From positions 87,983,415 to 88,047,414 of the forward strand of contig NC_079504.1 of assembly GCF_030052815.1 (NCBI RefSeq): 64,000 nt of DNA, given 5' to 3'. This document shows, piece by piece, positions 1-11,500 of this stretch. The notes below the pieces were generated by a model. It had not been told where the DNA came from, did no database searches, and saw only the letters and a program-made list of their open reading frames with translations. Every line of letters starts with the position of its first letter. The first letter of the stretch is position 1. This DNA is from Hevea brasiliensis. Lineage: Eukaryota > Streptophyta > Magnoliopsida > Malpighiales > Euphorbiaceae. Made by a program: the position numbers and the translations under genes.

Positions 1-18
1 ATAGCAATGAAATGTAAC

Positions 19-67
19 CAAGTTAAACGAGCCGAGAACCCTAGCGATGGGTGACCGCACCGGGAAG
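19..67 (+). other. 5S rRNA-like block in giant LTR
   Basis: AGTTAAACGAGC, then after a short spacer GCGATGGGTGACC and then CGGGAAG, in the order and nearly the spacing of the plant 5S rRNA internal promoter (A box, intermediate element, C box). The 5S stretch is shortened by about 7 nt between the A-box part and GATGGGTGACC. Sense orientation relative to the LTR. Confidence 0.6.
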
Positions 68-2509
68 TTGCAGCGTGAATCGTTGACTAGCCCTGGACCG
101 TAGGAAACCCTGAAAAATATTTTTAAGATATAATTAAAGACCTATTGAAGCATAAATATTATTAGAAATATCAAAGAAAAATTAATTAATTAGTACAAAC
201 AAAAGTGAGAAATCGAGAAAACGACAAAATTCGGTGTTACCGAAAAATCAGGAATGCAACCCGAACAGGGGCATTGTGGTCATTTGACACCCTGAGTTGT
301 CTTTTGACCTAAATGTCCATTAAAAATACATGATATTACACTTGGAAAAATGTCATGAAAAATTAAATTGGTGGTACCTAATTCAATTAGCAAAAGATAG
401 GAGCTTAATGTGAGAATTTGAAAATTTAAGAATAAACAACCATTAAATCTCCACTTAGTGGTCCACTAACACCTAAAGTGGACCATTAACCTTCATTTTG
501 GACAGCAGAAACTCACCTTCTTCAACATTGCAAAAACCAGCCGAAAATGGAAGAAAGGAATTCCTCCATGGCCGAATTCATGCAAGCTTCCATTTCCCAT
601 GATCCAAGCCATTTTTTCACTTGTTTCCTTCACTAAAATTGTTCTACACAACTTGGGTAGTAGATAGGCAGCAAGAAAATCATGTTTTGGTGAGGTTTTG
701 AAGAGTTTCAAAAGTGGTAAATATGTATTTTTGATGCTTGTTTCATTAAACTTTGTATGGATGTTATGGGTACTTGAATTGTGGAAGGATTTTTGAAGTT
801 TGATGAGTTAAGGGAGAGGTATATTTTTGGTAGCCATGGAACTTCAATGAGAGCAGTTTATCCTTGCATGTAAATGGTAGATTAAAGTGTTGATGTAAGT
901 GTTTATATGTGTAGGAATAAATTGGATAATGTATGTGTGATAGTACAATTGATTTTGGAAGTTTGGAAAGCTAATTGAAGAAGATTACAATCGATAACTT
1001 GAAGTGTAAATCAAAATATGTTGTTTCATGGGTTGGTTTATGGAATTAGATTTTTGAATTATGGTGCTTGTTATGGCAGCATGTATATGTGTATAAGGGT
1101 TTGAATGTGGACATGTAAATGAGCTAGGTTATGTGGTTAAATTGTTTATAATTTGGACTTGAAAAATTCTATACTATAATGTGCATATTGAGTGTGGTTA
1201 TAAGCTGCCAAAATGACCAAAAATGAGTTGCTAAATGTGTTTATGTTATGGTACAAAACAGAAATGGCATAAAGGAAGTGACTTGGTAAGTGTTGAATGT
1301 GTCCTTTGGTATGTGATGAAGAGTATGTTGCAGGGCAGTGTAGGTTTTGGCTTAGAACCTCAAGTGTGTGACTCCAATTGGTATGAGACCAATTGGAGGT
1401 GAAACTAGGCACAAAATGTGCCAACTTTCATGAAGGAAGCTTACCAAAATTCTGCTTGGAAGGTAATTTGAAAAATGACCAAATCCGGATTAGTACATTG
1501 AAAGCCTGAAAATTGACCATTTGGGCAGCAGTTAGTGTTTTAGCCATAACTCACTCGAAATAGGTCCAATTGACCTGAAATTTTTACCATGAATAGTTGA
1601 GACATATATCTACAATTCTTATGAAGACACCAAAGCCCAGAAATGGCCAGAACCAAGCCAAATAGCTTGCACAAGTTCGGGTCTAAAAATTGGCCGAACC
1701 AAAAGTGACCTAAAAATGACCTAAAGTGACCATTTTGATACATTTTGACCAGCATTAGTAAATTGACCATAACTTGGTCTACACAACTCATAATGACCTG
1801 AAATTTTGCCTCGCGTGCAATAAGATATAGACCTAGAAGTTTGTAGTTTTGACCAAAACCCAAAAATCGAGGAAACTAGGTCATCCGGCTAGGTCAAATT
1901 AGTATACCAGAATCCGACAAATTACAATAAAATGCACTATACATGAAAATGAATTGGGTAATATGTACCAACACTAAAAGGCTACAAATGTGACATATTG
2001 GTAACATTAAAACCTAATTCACCTAGACTGCATCGAGGGTCAACATCTTAGGTTGACTAAAGAAATAATAGAATTCGATAAGTTAATTATTAAGCTTTAT
2101 TCTTAGAGACAGTTTAAATGAGTACTGAAACATTTCAAATTGTGTGTTTCAGTTAGCAAAGACTCAGAGAAGGGGAAAGAAACACTGAGTCAGAGCCAAG
2201 AGATAGTTATCAGAGGTTTGTGCACAATAGTTATTTCTTTTGAATTTTTCAATTGAAATAAATTATGACTATTTGTATATTATTGTTTTAAATTGTGAAA
2301 ATTTATTTGAATGATATTTGATGGATACTTATTGATTGAAAAGCATTGTAAATGGTTTGAAACCACAGCTATCATGTATACTGATTGAATTCCTCGCTAG
2401 CTTGTCTAGTGGGATGAATTGAATTCCCTCTCTGGTTGAAGTGTTGAGGTGTGTGCCTGTTGAGGACGAATAAAATAAGTACTCATATTATTGCTAGCTA
2501 GCTATGTTA

Positions 2510-2581
2510 TTCCTCACTAGCCATCGGCTTTTGGGATGAATTGAATTCCTCATTAGCCATCGGCTTTTGGGATGAATTGGA
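2510..2581 (+). repeat. 36-bp tandem duplication in LTR
   Basis: Two near-identical adjacent copies of a unit containing AGCCATCGGCTTTTGGGATG, inside the giant LTR. Confidence 0.8.
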
Positions 2582-2619
2582 CTTTGGAACATGATTAAGC
2601 TGTGTGTGTGATTTATTGA

Positions 2620-2874
2620 TATTCATTGTGATATTGTGAAATGGAGTTTAAATTCTTATTGACATTCACTGTCTTTTGAATTTAACTATGTTTTGATTCA
2701 TTGAGAATTATTGTGATATTGTGAAATGGAGTTTAAATTCTTATTGACATTCATTGTCTTTTGAATTTAACTATGTTTTGATTTATTGAGATTTATTGTG
2801 ATATTATGAAATGGAGTTTAAATTCTTTATAACATTCATTGTCTTTGAATTTAACTATGGTTTTAAGTATCCAC
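2620..2874 (+). repeat. Three tandem copies of an 85-bp unit
   Basis: The motif TTGTGATATTRTGAAATGGA recurs at 2626, 2711 and 2796, an exact 85-bp period, each followed by the same TTTAAATTCTT and TTGAATTTAACTATG blocks. The third copy is slightly diverged and shortened. This is an internal expansion of the LTR. Confidence 0.9.
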
Positions 2875-3582
2875 TATTTATATGACTTATGATTTTTGAT
2901 TTAAAGTTGTATTTGGTTAATGTTGTGCACCACTGAGACATTGTCTCAGCGATAGCTTTTTATTACTGTCGCAGGTAGACTGACTGACAGGGCAGCAGAC
3001 TAGGCTGCTAGTACTACAGTGAGAGATCATCGGGTATATTGAGTATGCCATATTTTGCATTTTGTATTGTAATGTATGTTCACTGTATGTATATAGTGTT
3101 CTTAATTTTGAGTAGTTGTAAATTAAAATTGTACATTGAAGTTGTAAAATAAATTGTAAATTATTTTGATTTGTAAATATTGTGATATATTTATTTTATC
3201 TCAACCTTTGAAAATACTGAAAAATTATTGTGGATTTGAGTTGAGAAACATATTGTGTTGATTAAATGTTGGAGTTTGAGATTGAGAAATATATTTGAAG
3301 TGCTTTCTACAGGTTTTTGAAGAACTGTTTTATTTAAAATATAGATGGCATTCAGCCAAAATTTTTACAAAAATTACTAATAAATCAAATGTGTTAGCTG
3401 TTTCACTTCAGTTCAAAAATTTTTTTAACACCTGTAAATAGTGCTCACCACTGTAAAAAGAAGTAAGAAAAGTTTTAAAATCCCTTGTAGTGTATTTAAT
3501 GGGTTATCAGTAGATGAAGTTCGTAATTCATTAGGTATACTAGGGCATCATGTCATGCCTTATGGAGGGGTAGGGTGTGACA

Positions 3583-4773
3583 CAAAGTACATCAATTTAC
3601 TAATTTCTCAAAAATTTCCCCCAATTTCTCTTACTTTAAGAACCCTATTTTATCAATTTGTTCAATTCATGAAATTAAAGTGTCCCTTGCATATCTACAT
3701 ACTCAATTGAGTTCACATGCTCATTTAATTCCAATATTTTTCATCAAATCCAATATCTCCCTAGGCTGGCCGAATTTTGCTTCTCAAGATTCAACCATAA
3801 TTTTATCTATTTTTCATGCTAACTCATGTTAATCACACTTAATTTCAAGAAAACTAAAGTAATTAAGCTTAAACATAACTTACCTTATTTAAGCAAATTT
3901 TCCTCCTCTCCAATCTTCTTTCTTTCTTTTTCTTTTTGTTCCTAAGCACTCTTCCAATGTCTAGGGATAAACTTTAATGTTGGAAGTTTGGAAATTTATG
4001 AGGGAAAACTAATGAAATGGAAGTTTTACCACCTTAACAATGGTGGAAAGAAAAGAGAGAGAGGAAGAAATGAAGAGAGAGGGATGACTACTTTATGGGA
4101 AGAAGAAGATGAATTTTTCCTTTTTAATTTTTATTCTTATTAATGTGTAATTATCCTTTAATTTCCATAATTCAAAATTACAATTTTATGAGATCATACT
4201 TACCTCATTTGAGTGATGTCATAATTCCTTTATTCAATTTCTTTTCTTTTTCCTTTTATTTTTCTATAGTTCTTTAATTTAAATCTATATTTCAAAATTT
4301 TTATTTCTCAGATTTTATTGGACAGTTAGGTCGTGAGTCACCTTTAGGGGTGAATTGACCAATTTGTCCATCGCCGGTCTGATCCAATTTGAAAATAATT
4401 TATTATTTCTTTCGGAATCCTGACCTAATTATTTGACATACTTATCAACTCTCTTCTGTGATTTTCTCTTTTCCACTAGGTTCGCAATAGTCCTTAGGAC
4501 CGTGGTATCACAATTTTCCGTTCAAAATTAGGATTACAGTTGAACTCACAGTCACTTCTCGGTAAGGTTACCCATCGCTGTGATCCTTGGCTCATTTAAC
4601 TTTTTATGTATTGTTTTTCTTATTTATACTTACCTATCTGGTAATCACCATTAATTTTCATTCATGACTTTTCTAGATGACTTAAACATGATTATATTTC
4701 TCTTAATTATCTGAATTGATACTAATCACCGAAACAATAAAATATACCAAGACATGCATATAGGAGTATTACA
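3583..4773 (-). mobile_element. Giant Gypsy-type LTR fragment (LTR start region), antisense
   Basis: Read on the minus strand it begins TGTAATACTCCTATATGCATG at 4773 and parallels the start of the LTR pair at 35060 and 49781, including the GACAGTTAGGTCRKGAGTCA block near 4330. Only about 1.2 kb is present; it meets the + strand LTR at 3582/3583. No coding sequence. Confidence 0.7.
4555..4602 (-). other. 5S rRNA-like block in giant LTR
   Basis: On the minus strand AGTTAAATGAGC is followed by AGCGATGGGTAACC and CGAGAAG. It lies about 171 bp from the LTR start at 4773. One C-box base differs from the 5S consensus (GGGTAACC instead of GGGTGACC). Confidence 0.5.
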
Positions 4774-5553
4774 ACTATATCAACACCTGACTGTTGCTCA
4801 TCCTTTTATGTCATAGATTTTAGATTTTAGATTTTAGAAAATAAATTATGAATTTGTGATATGAATGAGGCGGAGCATGAATTTTTTAAAGTTTTAATTA
4901 ATTTTAATTTAAAATTTATAGAGTTGATTATACTTAAAATTAAGAATTAATTGTAGTGTAAATAAATAAATAAAATAATTTTTTTAATAAGAGATTGAGG
5001 AAATAGAGACTTAAATACTAAAATATTAAAAAAAGAAATGAGACGTAATTTTGTTATGCTCCCAACTTCATCCGAATCGGCCCGGTGACGGACAAATGGG
5101 TTGCGTTCCTGGTCACACCATGATTTAAAAAGATAATTGAAAATGGCAAAAATGAAATTAGGTAAATATTGAAGGGTAAATGTTAGTGTGACCAGGCATC
5201 AGGGGCCCGCTTGGTTTGGCGCTTTTGGCGGCTGTTCTTCCAATCAAGGGAGAAAAAAAAAAAAACTCTGTTCCTACAAAACTAAAATCTCTCTCTTTCT
5301 CTCTCTAAAACCTCTCCCTCTCCTTCCATCTGCTCCTTTTTTTTTTGTTCATGACTGGTTGGCTCTTTCTATTTGTCTGTTGCCGGATTAATTTGTGAAT
5401 TCCGGCAACCCATTTGTATCCCGGGAAGACCCAGATTGGATCCGAGGGCATTTATCATTTCTTCTTCTTCTTCTTCACATCCGAGATGATTTTTTTATTT
5501 GTTTATTTAGGATAAAATGCAATAGATCCAGCTGTGTTTTAAGGTCGAAATTC
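4774..5553 (+). promoter_or_regulatory. Upstream region and probable 5' UTR of the kinase gene
   Basis: Apparently single-copy sequence between the LTR fragment and the kinase start codon. It carries a short TAGATTT tandem repeat at 4815-4838 and, at about 5282-5350, a pyrimidine-rich CTCTCTCTTT tract of the kind common in plant 5' UTRs. I could not fix a TATA box or transcription start from sequence alone. The LTR boundary lies only 780 bp from the ATG, so the proximal promoter must be contained here or overlap the LTR. Confidence 0.4.
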
Positions 5554-8500
5554 ATGGGAATTTGTTTTAGCATAGAAAATAAGCAAGTATCTCAAGAACA
5601 ACGGCAATTATCTTCTAAGAAAGGTATTTATTTAAATAAATACTTCTTTTATTTTAATGGAAATTCATTCACTTTTTCTTTTTTAATTTCGTTGTGCATT
5701 GTATTCTGGTTCTCTTGATTTTCCATAGAAATCAAATGGAAAATTTCCTTTGCCGTCATTAGGATTATGGTGAAAGTTTGTTGTGAACTTGAAGGCTTTA
5801 AGAGTTTAATGCTGCTTTGATTAATGTTTTTTGACCACGGCAATTTTATGTAATCAGTTTATTTTTTAAAAGTTTGACATTTCTAAATTTATTCTTCGAC
5901 TAAGGTTTCAGAACTCATTATGTGTTTGTGAAAGATTAACCTTTTCCCATATTTGAAATAATTTCGGTGAAAGGAAAAATAGCAAATTTCTAATGCATTT
6001 CTATCAACTTGAGATCGACAAAGTGAAACCTAAGTGAAGTGAATAAGGTAAATTTAAATAGAAATACATGCGTAAATTGGTGTGTTTAGCTGAATCATAT
6101 GTGGTAGCTTAATTTATATTTCTGGTGAAACCGAAGCAGGACAAGACTTTGATCAGCCAGCAAGTAAATTAAGTAGGCCAGACTCATTTGACGTAAAAAG
6201 CGCCAGCAACACTCCATTGGTCCCCAAGAATGTCACTGATCTACGCCAGAATCCAGGATATAGTAATGTTGACATCTTTGCATATGAGGAAATGAAATTG
6301 GCCACAAAGCATTTCCGACCTGATTTCATTCTTGGCGAGGGTGGATTTGGAGTTGTTTATAAGGGTGTCATAGACAAAAGCATAAGACTTGGTTATGAGA
6401 CCATGGTTGTTGCCATCAAAGAGCTTAATCCTGATGGGTTACAAGGTGACAGAGAATGGCTGGTATTTGCCTTATCATATTTTCTTAGCATGCAAATTTC
6501 TTTTATAAATTTCATATTTGCACTGGTTGACAGTTCCAGAACGTTTTTACATTAACTTTTTGAAATTATAAGTAAAGTAAGTTTTTTCCTCAAAGCAAAT
6601 GAAAGTGAAAGAGGTTTTAGTGGTGATAAAATTGGTTTGCAGTAGATTTTTCTGAAATATTTTTTTTTTCTTCAAAGATGGAAAGGATTATTTGTGTTTG
6701 CTGGTGGGTAGGAGAGAGACACAGCATCAAGAACTGAAAATTGCTGAAATATTACTTTTATAAGTTGGATACTTGTATTGCACATTTGCACTCTCATGCA
6801 CTTAATGTATTTTTGGATTAAGTTAGCAAAATTTTGAATGAGCTTTTTGGATTAAGTTAGCAAAATTTTGAATGAGCTTACATACATTTATTATATTTGT
6901 ATTAATTATTCCAAAGGGATAATGCTCAATTAAGTCTTAAATCAATTTAGTGTAGGTCTACTGTGTGGATGATTCTTTTCAATTAATTCTAAGGCATGCT
7001 ATCTATGATCTATTGAGATACTAAAAGTGCCTGTTTATAACTCTTGTCCTCATCATTTTAGGTTACCTGGAAACTCTTCTTCTTTTTTACTACTTGAATC
7101 TGCTTGCTTCTTTGCATTAGTGTGCAACTACAAGATAATGTTTCTAGTTTCCAGAACATTTAAGACAGCCTTTCCTCAATTTATCATTGATTGGTGCCAC
7201 CTCTGCCTTCCACAGAATTTGATCACTTCTATTTAGTCCAATAATGGATTTCCAGCACATACATCTCAATATACTCATTATAACGATGCTTATTTTATGA
7301 ATGTTCTCTATAGCTGCATAGCTTTCACTCTCGTAGACACGGTTGATCTATTTGTGATGTTATGGAATATCCTTTTAGCTTAATAAGAAATTTGCAGTCA
7401 TGTGACACTTCAATTGTGCTTCTCATTTCTCAGCATCTCACTTCAATTCCACACCTGGTATCAAATCCTTGATATTTCCTCATTTTTTTTAGTGACACCA
7501 TATGACAGAAATTATCTTTTGGCACACCTTTAGGCAATACAGCTCTTCTTGATTTCTTTTGTCCTGTGCATTGCTAAAGTTGCAGTCAATATATTCGTTC
7601 TTGTTATGCAGTTTGGAACCTCAAGAATTTCCCATAATAGCTGAGCTGGGGTGATTATCTAAACTAAGGGAAGCTTATGACTAAATAATTAGATTTAGAT
7701 GAAGACCAACTTAACATCCTTACAGTGAGAGTCCATTATAAAGAAAAAGTCAAAATGAATATCTCATTTTCTCTGATTTAGAAGTGTATATAACAAGTTA
7801 AGATGAAAACTTATTTGCAGTTAGATTGGAAGGAACTATATCATCTACAATAAAGGGAATTGTATCAATCTAAAATATGGGGATGATTTTTCTTTCCATT
7901 GTGTATGAACTTAATTCTTGCCATTTACCAAAAGGAGCTTCTTTTCTCTTTTAAACTGTTTGCGTAAAGATGGGCCTGGTTGCATGTATTTATGATTCAC
8001 TGTTTTCTTGGCAGGCAGAAGTCAACTATTTAGGTCAATTTAGTCACCCAAATCTTGTGAAGCTTATTGGGTATTGCTGTGAAGATGAGCACAGGCTATT
8101 GGTCTATGAATACATGGCAAGTGGGAGTTTAGAGAAACATCTTTTTCGTAGTAAGTGGCTGTTGCAACTTTGAATTATTGCCGTTTATTAAGGGTTGAAA
8201 TTTTATATAACACATATCTTAGTGCTTATGCCATAGTTCTGCTCTGGGGAATTTAGAAAGAAAAGGAGAGAAAAGAATAGAAGATAGAGAGAGAACGGAT
8301 ATTCTTTATTAATCTCAACTGAACAACTGATGTCCAATTACACAGGTACATTTCCTATGTATAGTATAATCCAATGACTGTTCTAGTAATGCCCTAACTG
8401 CTTAACGACTTCAGTTACTTCCAGCTCATTCAATTCCTACGGTTAAATCAGCTCACAACTGACTCACATTCCCTCCAAAACCTATCCTCTCTCAACTCCA

Positions 8501-11500
8501 CCATCTATTCATTTCTTCCAGCTCATGCTCTCTATCTACTTATGTGACAATACCCTCCACTCTAATACCTTCTTGTCCCCAAGAAGGTTTGAATTCTGGA
8601 ATTTAAGCTGGAATGAATGCTTGAGCTTCCCCAGTAGTATTCTTTTTAGTAACTGCAAACATTTAATGAGGTACTGAGTAACTGAAATGTCATTCCTCAT
8701 AATGTTTCGGAGTTGAAATAAATTCTTTGGAGCTACTTCCAATTGACTGTCTACAAATTGCTAGAAATTAAAAATAGACTGGAATGGTTGTACTGACTGT
8801 CAAAACCCTCAAGATCCTTCCCATTCCTGTGCACTAGCTGTTGAAAGCTAGTGCAGGGCACCATCCTATGCATTGTAGAAGTTTCAGTCAACCCTTGCAA
8901 AGTAATGAATCTACTTCCCTTCCTGAAAAAGACTTGGGAACGTTCAAAGTGAAACATCACTGGATTAAAGCTTTTCATCCAATCAACCCCTAATATCATA
9001 TCAAAGCTAACCAATTCCAATACCCTCAAGTCAAAAATAAACTGATTTGGCTGTATTTCCCAATTAAACTGATGACAAACACTAGTGCCCTCCATCTTTC
9101 TCCCATTTGCTACCGGAACAGTAATTGTAGGAACCTCTACCAATGCTAATTTAAGTGCCTTGGCCACCCCAACATCCAAAAAACTATGAGTACTGCCACT
9201 GTTTATCAATATCAGCAATTTCCTGTTTTGATGTCACCCCATTACTTTGATAGCTGCTGCTCCTTGGTTGCCTTACAAAGCATGAATAGAAAGAGTCATG
9301 TCCTCTTGTTTCCATTCAGCCTCCTCTTCCTCCTGAGAAATATCATGGCATTCCTCTCTTTTCTGACCTTTTTCCTGAGTATAACATTTCCCCTTATCTG
9401 CCTTAGTGACATGTATTGCCATCACTGATTTCTGCTTGGATACATGACCAGGGAAATACTTCTCCCCACACCTGTAACATGGCTTAGGTTGTCTTAAACC
9501 AGCTGAATTGTGTTGTAGGGGTATTTTCATTGCAGATTGGTTTGATGAAGGCTGACTGTTGCTAGGATGTTTTATGCTAGTTGAATTGTGTTGTGGTGGT
9601 GTTTTCATTGCAGATTGGTAAGATGAAGACTGGCTGTGGCGGGATGGAATGGTTTTGCTGGTTGTGTTTTGGAATTTCAAAGTTGTAGTGAAATTAGTGT
9701 TTGGTGGCTTTGGAGAATTGGGAAAGTTCTGATGTAACTGTGAGATATTGTATGGCATAGCTGTAGGATTAAGATTAGTATTTGTTCCAAAGGGGCAAAT
9801 TGGTTTAGGGTTGTAATTTACTCCACTACTTCCAAGGAGCTGCTCTTGAAATTTAGCAACCTCAAATGCATGATACAAAGTGGCAGGTCTCGTCATCTTT
9901 ACCATAGGCCTAATTTCATCCGTTAACCTGCCAAATCTGACATAGAGGGCTTTTTTTAAAATCTTCCCAAGAATGAGACGCTTCCCTTGTAATCTAATTG
10001 TGATACTAAGCATCCGCCCTACTACTAAAAATAGACTTGCAATTCCCACCATTTGTACCCATTACTCTTCAAAATACTTGGCACATTTTCTTAGCCACGC
10101 CCTAGGTTCTTTCCCCTCAAAAGTAATTAATTCAATCTTGGGTAAAATTTTGGCCATACCTTCATTCTCAGCTACAGATCCATTGCTAACAATTCCTCGT
10201 TGCTGGTTGACTTTCTCCTTTGGATTAGGGAAAATACTCTTACCCCTGAGGACAGTGTGACAGCCTGACAAAATAGCTCCCATAAAATCCAAATTTTTTC
10301 ACAAGGCAGCCTGCCGGGTGAGGTTCAGTATGCGTGAGTCCTTGTGGGGCAAAGGGTAGGTGTGCGCTGTTGGGCAGGCAGTGCGTGTGGAAATGAGGTT
10401 CATATGCTGACAGGGCAGGCAGGTGCGTAGGAGAATCAGTGAGGCGCTGTAGCGCGTTGTGGGGTTGCGGGGTGCGCAAGGAAACGAGGTTCAACGAGCG
10501 AGCAGGCGAGCAGAATGCGCACTGGTGTGCACGGAGCACCTGGCAAGTGAGGTTTAAGCGCCTGGAGAGTGTTGGAAGCTCTTGAAGCTGGCAGGCCGAT
10601 ATGAGGTTCACACCTGGAAATCTCCGGAACCACCTGGGACAGTCTTGCACCGCATAATGGACCAGTTGGCTAAAGGTTATTGGGCAGCAGCCCTCCCTAG
10701 GTGGGCCACCATGGTTGCCGACCTACAAGCTTCATGAAGGATCTTTTGAGTGTTCTCCAAGCATATTCGGATTTTTCTAAGGCAAGTGGGCTAGATATCT
10801 AGCTTGGATATTTTCTGAGGCCAAATCTCCACTGTCCAAAGTAATGAGGTGATCAAGAGGAGATCCTAGCCATCCAAATGAGGCTCAATCTCCACCACAA
10901 GTTGAGGCGGCATTTTCTCCACCACAAGCTAAGACGGCTAGCTAGGGACTTCCGTGCTCATTTGTACACACCTCGAGTCACTTGTATAATTAGCTTTGTA
11001 AAGCTATTCTCTTGTAGCCTCAGACTTGTACAGCCAATTTTATTGGGTTATAAAATTACTTTCTCTTTGCCAAACTCTTTCCATTGTTTATCTTTGTTTC
11101 CTTTTGTACTTTCTCACTTTTTTTTATCCTTCATCGCCCTTGTTAGTCTATTTTGTAGGCTAACCAAGTTGAGAGGCTGACTTATTCTAGCCTAGTGACT
11201 AAGTGCCGCACGGTTGGAAGTTGGTTTGCCGTTCATAAACAACTTACTCCGTGACAACTGCAATAGAGGTTCCTACTTCTTCATTTACTCCAGGACCAGT
11301 TCCTTCACTTTTATTAGGCAAATAATCCCAAAAATAGCTCGCAACTCCTCCCTGATCATACTTCTACTCTCTATTGCACTCTGCAAGGCATGCTGCTTCA
11401 ATTCCTGCCTCACATCATCCTTATCCTTCTTGGATTCTGTTTGCAAAACCCTAACTATTTCCTCCAACTCAGAGATCCTTGAGTCTTGAGTAACTACCCC

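Larger units (their letters stand above)
1..3582 (+). mobile_element. Giant Gypsy-type LTR, left end outside window
   Basis: Non-coding sequence that ends in GGGTAGGGTGTGACA at 3582, the same terminus as the LTR at 46375-49781 read on its minus strand. Internal landmarks shared with that LTR include the GCTAGCTAGC-containing block near 2490 and the CACTGAGACATTG block near 2930. By comparison with the complete LTRs here, about 150-170 bp are missing to the left, so the full LTR would be near 3.7 kb. Several short ORFs occur but none resembles a protein. Because the sequence resumes as a different, antisense LTR at 3583, this LTR may be a solo LTR inserted there, with CAAAG as candidate right-hand target duplication; the left copy is not visible. 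Confidence 0.75.

Noticed and set aside
2510..2874. CRISPR-like array
   Set aside because: Adjacent tandem units without unique spacers, in a plant LTR.
5188..5718. ORFs ahead of and across the kinase start
   Set aside because: They overlap the pyrimidine-rich 5' UTR and the exon 1 splice donor; the conserved MGICFS start and splice frame explain the region better.
10240..10650. 136-residue ORF in the GC-rich insertion
   Set aside because: Long open frames in several frames arise from GC-rich composition; no recognisable protein and no conserved start.
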